Below are positions 22,756-29,624 of a DNA stretch of 29,624 bases, one piece after another. Position 1 is the stretch's first letter. Every line of letters begins with the position of its first letter. The DNA is from JBCBJZ01 sp038522635 (lineage in GTDB: Bacteria; Pseudomonadota; Alphaproteobacteria; Rhizobiales; Hyphomicrobiaceae). The stretch lies in NCBI GenBank assembly GCA_038522635.1, contig JBCBJZ010000026.1, positions 1-29,624 on the forward strand, written 5' to 3'. The position numbers and the translations under genes were made by a program. Below the pieces are notes generated by a model. It made no database searches. It was not told where the DNA came from and was given only the letters and a program-made list of their open reading frames with translations.

Positions 22756-24381
22756 ATGACCAGACTTTCAAGCGCGCTTTCGCCGGATAGCGAGGACTTC
22801 AAATCGAACCGCGCGGCGATGGCAGCCCTCGTCGCCGACCTCGATGCCAAACGACGCATCGCCAGTGCCGGCGGCAGCGAACGCTCACGCGCGCGCCACA
22901 TCGACCGGGGCAAGCTGCTGCCGCGTGAGCGCGTCAACCGCCTGGTTGATCCAGGCAGCCCGTTCCTCGAACTCTCCTCGCTGGCGGCCCACGACATGTA
23001 TGGCGGCGATATCCACGCCGCGGGGATCATCACGGGCATCGGCCAGGTGGGAGGGCGCGCCTGCGTGATCGTGTGCAATGACGCGACCATCAAAGGCGGC
23101 ACTTACTACCCGATGACGGTCAAGAAGCATTTGCGTGCGCAGGAGATCGCCTGGGAGAACCGGTTGCCGTGCCTCTACCTGGTGGATTCAGGGGGCGCCA
23201 ACCTGCCCAATCACACCGACGTCTTTCCCGACAAGAACCACTTCGGGCGCATCTTCTACAACCAAGCGCGGATGTCGGCTGATGGCATCGCGCAGATCGC
23301 TGCCGTGATGGGTTCGTGCACGGCGGGCGGTGCTTATGTGCCGGCGATGTCGGATGAGGCGATCATCGTGCGCCGGCAAGGGACGATCTTCTTGGGCGGT
23401 CCACCGCTGGTGAAGGCGGCGACGGGTGAGGATGTGTCGGCTGAGGACCTTGGTGGTGCGGATGTGCACACACGGCTCTCGGGCGTCGCTGACCATTACG
23501 CGCTCGATGATGACCATGCGCTGCAGATCGTCCGCGACATCGTGGCGACGCTGCCCGACGAAGGGAGAAGCGGATCAGCCGCACCCGCGCTGGCACCGAC
23601 GCAAACACCGCGCGCGCCCGCCTACAACCCAGCCGAGTTGGACGGTGTTGTGCCCGCAGCGCTGACCACCCAGTATGACGCGCGCGAGGTGATCGCCCGG
23701 TTGGTTGACGCCTCAACCTTCCACGAGTTCAAGCGGACGTACGCAGATACCATCGTTACCGGCTTTGCGCACATCGAAGGCCAACCCGTCGCGATCCTGG
23801 CGAACAACGGCATTCTCTACAGCGAAACCGCGCAGAAGGCGGCGCACTTCATCGAGCTCGCCTGCCAGCGTCAGACCCCGCTGCTGTTCCTGCAAAACAT
23901 CACCGGTTTCATGGTCGGGCGTGAGGCCGAAGCCGGTGGCATCGCGCGTGCGGGCGCAAAGATGGTGATGGCCGTTGCCTGTGCGAACGTGCCCAAGATC
24001 ACCGTCATCACGGGCGGGTCCTATGGCGCGGGCAACTACGCGATGTGCGGGCGGGCCTACGGCGCGCGGTTCTTGTTCAGTTGGCCGAACGCGCGCATTT
24101 CCGTGATGGGCGGGGAGCAGGCCGCGAGCGTTCTTGCAACCGTGAAACGCGACAACATCGAGGCGGCGGGGCAGACCTGGAGCGCGCAGGACGAAGCTGA
24201 CTTCAAAGCGCCGCTGCTTGAGCAGTTTGAGCACGAGGGCCATCCTTATTTCGCCACCGCGCGGTTGTGGGATGATGGGGTGATCGCGCCGTCTGAGACA
24301 CGTCGTGTCTTGGGCCTCGCTTTGGCGGTGAGCCGCAACGCGCCGGTTGAGCCGACCCGGTTCGGCGTGTTTCGGATGTAG
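22756..24381 (+). CDS. mccB: Methylcrotonyl-CoA carboxylase beta (carboxyltransferase) subunit
   Basis: Transfers the carboxyl group from biotin to 3-methylcrotonyl-CoA, giving 3-methylglutaconyl-CoA in leucine breakdown. The 541 residues span the two crotonase-like halves of acyl-CoA carboxyltransferases. The N half includes NDATIKGGTYYPMTVKKHLRAQEIA and LVDSGGANLPNHTDVFPDKNHFGRIFYNQARMS. The NLPNHTDVFPD and FGRIFYNQ segments are characteristic of methylcrotonyl- rather than propionyl-CoA enzymes. The C half has LFLQNITGFMVG, GGSYGAGNYAMCGRAY and ISVMGGEQAASVL. ATG 22756 is preferred over the TTG at 22744. The partner subunit lies 2.5 kb downstream, past a small exported protein and an opposite-strand cyclase. 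Confidence 0.95.
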   Translation: MTRLSSALSPDSEDFKSNRAAMAALVADLDAKRRIASAGGSERSRARHIDRGKLLPRERVNRLVDPGSPFLELSSLAAHDMYGGDIHAAGIITGIGQVGGRACVIVCNDATIKGGTYYPMTVKKHLRAQEIAWENRLPCLYLVDSGGANLPNHTDVFPDKNHFGRIFYNQARMSADGIAQIAAVMGSCTAGGAYVPAMSDEAIIVRRQGTIFLGGPPLVKAATGEDVSAEDLGGADVHTRLSGVADHYALDDDHALQIVRDIVATLPDEGRSGSAAPALAPTQTPRAPAYNPAELDGVVPAALTTQYDAREVIARLVDASTFHEFKRTYADTIVTGFAHIEGQPVAILANNGILYSETAQKAAHFIELACQRQTPLLFLQNITGFMVGREAEAGGIARAGAKMVMAVACANVPKITVITGGSYGAGNYAMCGRAYGARFLFSWPNARISVMGGEQAASVLATVKRDNIEAAGQTWSAQDEADFKAPLLEQFEHEGHPYFATARLWDDGVIAPSETRRVLGLALAVSRNAPVEPTRFGVFRM

Positions 24382-24449
24382 GCCGCCGTGCTCTGATGCA
24401 GCCGTACTTTGATGATGTGCTGTCTCGGGTTTTCTTGGGAGGAAACGCA

Positions 24450-24968
24450 GTGGTGAAAACAGCCCGGCGCGGGCCCGTACAGGTCGAGCGATGCGCCGCT
24501 CATTCCCCGCCTGCGCGCGTGACGCTGCTGATGGTGGCAGCACTTGCGGGGGCGTTCGCGCTGATCGGCGCGGTCAAGCCGGCGGTGTCCGCTTCACCGG
24601 CCGCCAAGCCCGATGGCTACGTCTGCAGCTTCACCAAAGGCAGCGCCTGGAGCTACGCCAACGGCCGCTTCAAGGCCGACGATGCGGGCGATCTGCGCTT
24701 CACCATCACCGGTATCGACATCACCAAGCAGGTCGCCACGCTCGGCTTAAGCGACGGCCGCACAGGCCCCTTGCGCGTCGTCAATGCCCTTAACGCGCGC
24801 CATTACATCGAGGTCGCGGCCGAAGGCTACCTTAACGTGACCACGCTTTACGATGTCGATCCGACGCGCGGCATGCATCCCGCGGTTCACTCGCGCCACA
24901 CCGGCTTTTTCGGCAGCGCCATCATCGCGCAGTATCGGGGGGCGTGCCGGGCGCGTGCGTCGAAGTGA
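24450..24968 (+). CDS. Small exported protein of unknown function
   Basis: Not recognised. The GTG at 24450 (or 24453) has GGAGG 7 bases upstream, a better start than the upstream ATG at 24396; this gives 172 residues. An N-terminal hydrophobic stretch (about 25-43, LLMVAALAGAFALIGAV) and a VSA/SPA cleavage-like site suggest export. The mature domain is about 120 residues, beta-rich (GDLRFTITGIDITKQVATLGL), with two cysteines (YVCSF near its start, RGACR near its end) that could form a disulfide. The final 47 bases overlap, tail to tail, the end of the opposite-strand adenylate cyclase. It lies 68 bases after mccB and may be co-transcribed with it. Confidence 0.65.
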   Translation: MVKTARRGPVQVERCAAHSPPARVTLLMVAALAGAFALIGAVKPAVSASPAAKPDGYVCSFTKGSAWSYANGRFKADDAGDLRFTITGIDITKQVATLGLSDGRTGPLRVVNALNARHYIEVAAEGYLNVTTLYDVDPTRGMHPAVHSRHTGFFGSAIIAQYRGACRARASK

Positions 24969-26799
24969 GGGCGCGCGCCGCTTTGGCTTGAATGACGGCA
25001 AGGGGTGCTGCCCGCCCACGGATGGTGACTTGCGCACGGGTGAGCGCAACGCGCGGCTTGGAGGCATCGGCCTGCGTTTGTGAGGCGGCCGCCTGCGCGG
25101 TGTCCTCCATCGCGGCGTCCTCTTGTGCGGCCGGCGGCAATGCCATGCCGGCGGTGATGAAGACGTCTTCGGAGACCACTGCCTGTACGCTCATCTCCTT
25201 CGTCATCGCTTCAAGGCGGCTTGCCGTGTTCACGACGTCACCGATGACGGTGATGTTGGCGGAGCCTCCGTGGCCGATCCGCCCAAGCACCAGCGGGCCC
25301 ACATGGACGCCGATACCGATCCGCAGCGGCTGATCCAGGTCGCTCGCCAGCGTGGTGTTGACGCGTTCCAGTTCGCGATCGATGGCGGCGGCGGCAGCCA
25401 GCGCCTGACGGCATGCTTGGGCGGGCTCGACCTCGATGCCGAACAGGGCCATCATGCCATCGCCCATGAACTTATCGATCCGCCCGCCCTCGTGTTCGAC
25501 GGCCGCGCCCGCATGGCGAAACACGGTGTTGAGGATGTGCACCACGTCGTAGGGCAACTTCGTCTCGGAGATTTTCGTGAAGCCGCGGATGTCGAAAAAG
25601 AGCACCGCCAGCGTGCGCTCGGTGCCCGTGGAGGTCATGCCGCGTGCAGCATCGTCGGGGCCGGCAAAGCTCAAACGCGCGCGGCCCGAGCTGCGTCGCG
25701 CCCCTGGTTCAACGAGCCGCTCAACGCTGAGATCGGCGGGCGGATAGACCTGGCAGGCAAGCCGCACGTTGGGTGCTGCGCGGATGCTTGAGAGCGCACG
25801 CGCTTCAGTGGGGCTCGGTGGTGCGAGCGCTTCAGCCCCTTCAAGCACGACGACGCGGCAGGTGGTGCAACGCCCGCGCCCACCGCAAATCGCGGTGTGC
25901 GGCACACCGTGCGCCCGGCTGATCTCGAGCAACGTCGGGCCAGGCCGCGCGCGCACCGTCGGCCCCGCGACGTAGGTGATGCCGACGGCCTTGCCGCCAA
26001 ACGGGTTGGGCAGGGCGCGCAGGATCACCACGGTGGCGAGCGCCCCGATCACCACGTAAAAGGCGGTGTTCGCCTGCCCCATCATCGAAAGCAGGCTTGC
26101 GATCTCACCATCATCTGGCCAGTTGGTGCGCGCCTGCATGGCGCTGAAGGCGCCGTCCTCGGCAAGCCGCCGCGCCACCTCGCGGCCCGCACTCATGAAA
26201 CCTGTGAGCGCCAGGATGGGGATCGCAACACCGGCTGCGATGACAATGGGTTGCGCGCGCTGATACCAACGGCTCAGCCGCAGCCAGAAGTGCAGGCCGA
26301 TCATCGCGTGGAGCCACACCAGGATCAGCAGGATGGACTGCTCAAGCGCGAGGCCGGGCCACAACTGGGCCAGTTCGTACTCATAGGTGTCGTTGGTGGT
26401 GAAGAGCGTCGCGCTGATGCGGGTGGCGATGATGTGTTTTGCCAGCAGCAAGGGGATCGCGAGACCGCTGATGACTTGCGCCACCTCCCACAACGGCATG
26501 GCGACGGTGGTGCGCGCGAGCGTACGGGTGAGCGCCAGCACCATATGGACGCCAAGCGCGGCGGCGAGCACGATCGTACCGATCAGCGAGCGCGTGACCG
26601 CCACGCGCCAATCGCGGACGACCTCCATGGTTTCAACGCCGATGAGCCCGACAGCGTGGTTGAGGAAGTGCGTCAGGACGTAGGCAAAGAGGATAAGGCC
26701 GCTGATCAGGCGGGCGCGTTGGGCGAGATGCCCGCGCCAGAGCGGCGTTGTGCCATTTGCTTGTGGCGTGCGTGCGCGTTCAGGTGCGGTGGTGGTCAT
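24922..26799 (-). CDS. cyaC: CyaC-type redox adenylate cyclase: diheme-b membrane anchor, [2Fe-2S] ferredoxin, class III cyclase
   Basis: Predicted to make cAMP under redox control. Numbering is for the 625-residue product from ATG 26799; an in-frame ATG at 26853 would add 18. Residues about 25-265 form roughly six membrane helices like the succinate dehydrogenase/fumarate reductase b-type anchor, with candidate heme ligands His44/48, His85, His122 and His164/170. Residues about 272-365 form a ferredoxin domain with Cys305, 311, 314 and 349 (C-x5-C-x2-C-x34-C). Residues about 395-545 are a complete class III cyclase. Asp403 (FFDIRGF) and Asp447 (KFMGDG) bind metal, Lys443 and Asp521 select adenine, and Asn524/Arg528 stabilise the transition state. 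S. meliloti CyaC has this architecture and responds to quinones. It is transcribed against the flanking carboxylase genes, and its 3' end overlaps the small exported gene. Confidence 0.9.
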   Translation of the reverse strand: MTTTAPERARTPQANGTTPLWRGHLAQRARLISGLILFAYVLTHFLNHAVGLIGVETMEVVRDWRVAVTRSLIGTIVLAAALGVHMVLALTRTLARTTVAMPLWEVAQVISGLAIPLLLAKHIIATRISATLFTTNDTYEYELAQLWPGLALEQSILLILVWLHAMIGLHFWLRLSRWYQRAQPIVIAAGVAIPILALTGFMSAGREVARRLAEDGAFSAMQARTNWPDDGEIASLLSMMGQANTAFYVVIGALATVVILRALPNPFGGKAVGITYVAGPTVRARPGPTLLEISRAHGVPHTAICGGRGRCTTCRVVVLEGAEALAPPSPTEARALSSIRAAPNVRLACQVYPPADLSVERLVEPGARRSSGRARLSFAGPDDAARGMTSTGTERTLAVLFFDIRGFTKISETKLPYDVVHILNTVFRHAGAAVEHEGGRIDKFMGDGMMALFGIEVEPAQACRQALAAAAAIDRELERVNTTLASDLDQPLRIGIGVHVGPLVLGRIGHGGSANITVIGDVVNTASRLEAMTKEMSVQAVVSEDVFITAGMALPPAAQEDAAMEDTAQAAASQTQADASKPRVALTRAQVTIRGRAAPLAVIQAKAARALTSTHAPGTPPDTAR

Positions 26800-26937
26800 G
26801 CGCTTGCACCACCAGGCTGCGAGAGGTCGCGATGTGGCCCGGTCGGATGCCATGCGGGATCGCCGCGGTGCATGGCCTCAACGCCGGGTGCCTTTCGCGA
26901 TTGCTGAACGTGCCGCGCCGATGCCATAACACCGCCC

Positions 26938-29004
26938 ATGCTCACCAAAATCCTTATCGCTAACCGCGGCGAAATCGCCTTGCGGATCATGCGCACAGCC
27001 AAGCGGCTCGGGCTTGGCACCGTGGCAGTCTACGCCGATGCTGACGCGGATGCCATGCACGTGGCGATGGCCGATGAAGCGGTCCATATCGGGGCTTCGC
27101 CGGCGGTTGAGAGCTATTTGCGGATCGACAAGATCGTTGATGCGGCGCAGCGCACGGGCGCCGATGCTGTCCACCCGGGCTATGGGTTTTTGGCCGAGAA
27201 TGCAGAGTTTGCGGATGCCTGCGTGGCGGCCGGGCTTCGGTTCGTCGGCCCCTCAGGTGCGGCGATGCGCAAGCTTGGCGGTAAGGCCGATGCTAAGGCG
27301 ATCGCGCGGGCGGCTGGCGTGCCGGTGGTACCGGGCTACGAAGGCGCGCAGGACGATGACGCGTTGCGCGAGGGTGCTGCGGCGATCGGCTATCCCGTGA
27401 TGATCAAGGCGGTCTCTGGCGGTGGTGGGCGAGGCATGCGGCTGGTCGAGAGCGCTGATGCGTTCGATGCAGCGCTTGAGAGCGCACGGCGCGAGGCGGC
27501 GGCTTCATTCGGTGACGCGACGGTGTTGGTCGAGAAGGTGGTGCAGCGCCCGCGTCACATCGAGGTGCAGGTGTTCGGCGATGAGCACGGCAACGTGGTG
27601 CATCTGTTTGAGCGCGATTGCACGCTGCAGCGACGCAACCAGAAGGTGATCGAGGAGGCGCCGGCACCGGGCATGACCGCGCCCTTGCGTGAGGCGATGA
27701 CGCAGGCTGCGGTCGCGCTCGCACAATCGGTCGGCTACGTGGGTGCTGGCACTGTTGAGTTCCTGGTCGAGGGCGGCACGCTCGACGCGCAGTCGCCCTG
27801 GTACTTCATCGAGATGAACACCCGCCTGCAAGTTGAACACCCGGTGACCGAGATGGTGACGGGGCTCGACCTGGTGGCGTGGCAATTGGACGTGGCAGCC
27901 GGACGGCCGTTGCCGCTGGAGCAGAGCGCGATCACCTGTTCGGGGCACGCGATCGAAGCGCGGTTGTGTGCGGAAGATCCAACGCAAGGGTTTCAACCCA
28001 GCATCGGTCGTATCGAGGTGTTCGAGGTTGCGGGTGCAGACCCAGATGGCCGCGCCGATCCTGCCATGCGCCTTGAGACCGGCGTTGCGCGCGGCGATGA
28101 GATTTCGCCGTTCTACGATTCGATGATTGCCAAGCTGATCGTGCATGCGCCAGCCAGGCCGCAGGCGGTTGATCGGCTGGCCGATGCGCTGGCGCAAACC
28201 TGCATTGCGGGGCCACGCACCAACGTGCGCTTCCTGCGCAATCTGATGGTGGATGATGCCGTACGCGAAGCGCGCGACGCCTTTGATACCGGGCTCATCG
28301 CACGTCGGTTGGAGATGCTTGGCGTATCGTCGCTCACGCCTGCTGCGGCCACGGCCGGGCTGCAAGCCTACGCCGACTGGCGTGCCGGGCGCGTGGAAGC
28401 CACAGGTGAGTCGCCCATCGTACATGGCGTTGCACGTGTGGCCACCGGGCCTGTCGCAAGCGGGTCGCATAACCCCTGGCACGTGGCCGATGGTTTCCGG
28501 CTCGGCGCTGGCGCTGGCATTTCGGACGGGCAGGCGATGGCGCTTAGCGCTGATGGCACGCCGATCACGCCGCAGATTTCATGGTCTGCCGGCACGCTGC
28601 ACCTGCATGACGCGAGCGGCCTCAACATCGATCACGATCCTGGCGTCGCGGCGGCGAACGCGCCTCCGCACCACGTGCGCACCACCGCAGACGGCGTTTA
28701 TCTGTTCGATCGCGGTTGGGCGGTGGCGTTGACGCCGCTGCACTTTGATGTGGACAGCGTCGAAGACGATGCTTCCGGTGATGTGGTTCGCGCGCCTATC
28801 ACGGGTAAGCTCGTGGCGGTTGATGTTAAGCCGGGACAGCTCGTGACCCGCGGCGAGAAGCTGGCCGTCGTGGAAGCGATGAAAATGGAACACGTGCTTG
28901 GCGCGCCGCGTGACGGCACGGTGGCGCAGATCGGGTTTGAGGCAGGCGTTCAGGTGTCCCAGGGCAGCGTCATCGTGGCTTTGGAACCGGTTTCGGACGA
29001 CTGA
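26938..29004 (+). CDS. mccA: Methylcrotonyl-CoA carboxylase alpha (biotin carboxylase/BCCP) subunit
   Basis: ATP-dependent carboxylation of biotin, supplying the beta subunit at 22756. The 688 residues begin with the biotin carboxylase N-domain (KILIANRGEIALRI), followed by HPGYGFLAENAEFA and the ATP-grasp glycine loop SGGGGRGMR (about 160-168). ERDCTLQRRNQKVIEEAP and FIEMNTRLQVEHPVTEMVTG are the other hallmarks. About 120 less-conserved residues follow, then a biotinyl-carrier domain with biotinylated Lys649 in EAMKMEH. The length and BCCP fusion fit MccA as well as PccA; the partner beta subunit and ivd favour methylcrotonyl-CoA. The ATG has no strong Shine-Dalgarno. It is divergent from cyaC with only 138 bases between the starts, so their promoters share that gap. 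Confidence 0.92.
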   Translation: MLTKILIANRGEIALRIMRTAKRLGLGTVAVYADADADAMHVAMADEAVHIGASPAVESYLRIDKIVDAAQRTGADAVHPGYGFLAENAEFADACVAAGLRFVGPSGAAMRKLGGKADAKAIARAAGVPVVPGYEGAQDDDALREGAAAIGYPVMIKAVSGGGGRGMRLVESADAFDAALESARREAAASFGDATVLVEKVVQRPRHIEVQVFGDEHGNVVHLFERDCTLQRRNQKVIEEAPAPGMTAPLREAMTQAAVALAQSVGYVGAGTVEFLVEGGTLDAQSPWYFIEMNTRLQVEHPVTEMVTGLDLVAWQLDVAAGRPLPLEQSAITCSGHAIEARLCAEDPTQGFQPSIGRIEVFEVAGADPDGRADPAMRLETGVARGDEISPFYDSMIAKLIVHAPARPQAVDRLADALAQTCIAGPRTNVRFLRNLMVDDAVREARDAFDTGLIARRLEMLGVSSLTPAAATAGLQAYADWRAGRVEATGESPIVHGVARVATGPVASGSHNPWHVADGFRLGAGAGISDGQAMALSADGTPITPQISWSAGTLHLHDASGLNIDHDPGVAAANAPPHHVRTTADGVYLFDRGWAVALTPLHFDVDSVEDDASGDVVRAPITGKLVAVDVKPGQLVTRGEKLAVVEAMKMEHVLGAPRDGTVAQIGFEAGVQVSQGSVIVALEPVSDD

Positions 29005-29067
29005 CGGCGCAAGACCGGGCGAACCCGCTGTTGCCTTTGCTTTCGCCGTTGGCGCGATCCGTTGCCG

Positions 29068-29547
29068 ATGAGCCAACAACGCGAACGACGCGAGAGGGAC
29101 GCTTTGGCTGCGCTCAACATCATCAAACTCAGCGTCGGCACCGACAGCGTGGAGACGTTGCGCGCCTGGCAGGACGGTCGCGTCGCCCTTGCGCAACGCC
29201 GGCTGGGTAAGCCGCTGCTTTGGCACACCACGCGGATGGTACCGAAGCGGCAGGCTGAGCTGCTTGAGGGCGGGTCGATCTACTGGGTGATCAAGGGCGT
29301 GGTGCAAGCGCGCCAACGCATCATCGGCTTTGATGATGGCCACAAGGAAGACGGGACGCCCTGTTGCCTCGTCATGCTAGATCGTAAGCTCGTCATGGTG
29401 CGCCCGACGCCCAAGCGCCCGTTTCAGGGGTGGCGTTATCTGCCCGGTGAGGAAGCACCGCCCGATTTGGGCGCGGACGCCAGCGATGGCCTCGCTGCCA
29501 TGCCGCCGGCGCTGCGGCGCGAACTGGCCGAGTTGGGCCTGCTTTAA
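29068..29547 (+). CDS. DUF1489 family protein
   Basis: The 159-residue protein carries the DUF1489 landmarks typical of alphaproteobacteria: LNIIKLSVGTDSVETLRAWQ near the start, WHTTRMVPKRQAELLEGGSIYWVIKGVVQARQRIIGF in the middle, and PKRPFQGWRYLPGEEAPPDL and the ending LRRELAELGLL. The function is unknown. A cytoplasmic location is expected, with no signal or membrane segment. ATG 29068 is preferred; a TTG six bases upstream is in frame. It follows mccA by 63 bases on the same strand and may be read from the same transcript. Confidence 0.9.
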   Translation: MSQQRERRERDALAALNIIKLSVGTDSVETLRAWQDGRVALAQRRLGKPLLWHTTRMVPKRQAELLEGGSIYWVIKGVVQARQRIIGFDDGHKEDGTPCCLVMLDRKLVMVRPTPKRPFQGWRYLPGEEAPPDLGADASDGLAAMPPALRRELAELGLL

Positions 29548-29560
29548 AGTTCACCCGCCC

Positions 29561-29624
29561 GATGATCTAGAGCAACGGGCGCAAAGTGTGAGTCACCGGC
29601 TTAAACTCTCACGCCTTGCCTTTG
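29561..29624. repeat. CTAG-type repeat, copy running off the window
   Basis: It begins GATGATCTAGAGCAAC, continues GGGCGCAAAG and a GTGTGAGT...ACTCTCAC imperfect inverted pair, then cacgccttg. The first part matches 22675-22710. GATGATCTAG and CACGCCTTG also occur together at 19376-19399, and the AGAGCAACGGGCGCAAAG core is the reverse complement of 1822-1839. The right end is not contained in the window. Confidence 0.6.

Overview
The window is GC-rich (roughly 65%) chromosomal DNA from an alphaproteobacterium. The evidence is the lpxD-fabZ-lpxA-lpxI-lpxB lipid A cluster using LpxI, a DUF1489 gene, a TRAP transporter, and a redox-type class III adenylate cyclase resembling Sinorhizobium meliloti CyaC. 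Together these point towards the Hyphomicrobiales or a neighbouring order. The species cannot be named from the sequence. No rRNA, tRNA, CRISPR array, insertion sequence, integrase or phage gene was seen, so this looks like stable core and family-specific chromosome.

Layout. (1) 161-1651: a YiiX-like permuted papain-fold hydrolase. (2) 1994-7424: lipid A synthesis genes lpxD, fabZ, lpxA, lpxI and lpxB. From fabZ on they are tightly packed or overlapping, and LpxI carries a long C-terminal extension that looks like a degenerate second copy of its own C-terminal domain. (3) 7585-10090, minus strand: an exported coiled-coil protein and an exported peptidoglycan-binding/DUF4189 protein. (4) 10458-11630: isovaleryl-CoA dehydrogenase. 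(5) 11684-14081: an unrecognised single-pass membrane protein and an M48-like zinc peptidase, diverging from an AT-richer gap. (6) 14439-18299: a TRAP transporter (dctP, hairpin, dctQ, dctM). (7) 18566-22494: a YdcF-type membrane protein, a lipoprotein with a short tandem repeat, a rhodanese, and a DUF4403 lipoprotein. (8) 22756-29547: the beta and alpha subunits of methylcrotonyl-CoA carboxylase, separated by a small exported protein and an opposite-strand CyaC-like adenylate cyclase, then DUF1489.

Two functional themes stand out. One is the envelope: lipid A enzymes plus many exported or lipid-anchored proteins. The other is leucine/isovalerate degradation: isovaleryl-CoA dehydrogenase makes 3-methylcrotonyl-CoA, which the carboxylase converts to 3-methylglutaconyl-CoA. 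The hydratase and HMG-CoA lyase needed to finish the pathway are not in the window. The TRAP system lies between the two catabolic loci and could import an organic or 2-oxo acid; its substrate is not determined.

The intergenic spaces hold a family of palindromic repeats. Three copies of a roughly 100-bp two-hairpin element, two copies of a short related hairpin, and a second CTAG-associated motif family are visible. Several of these hairpins share the same asymmetric three-base bulge. The most noteworthy signals are the LpxI extension, this repeat family, and the CyaC-like cyclase placed between the two carboxylase genes.
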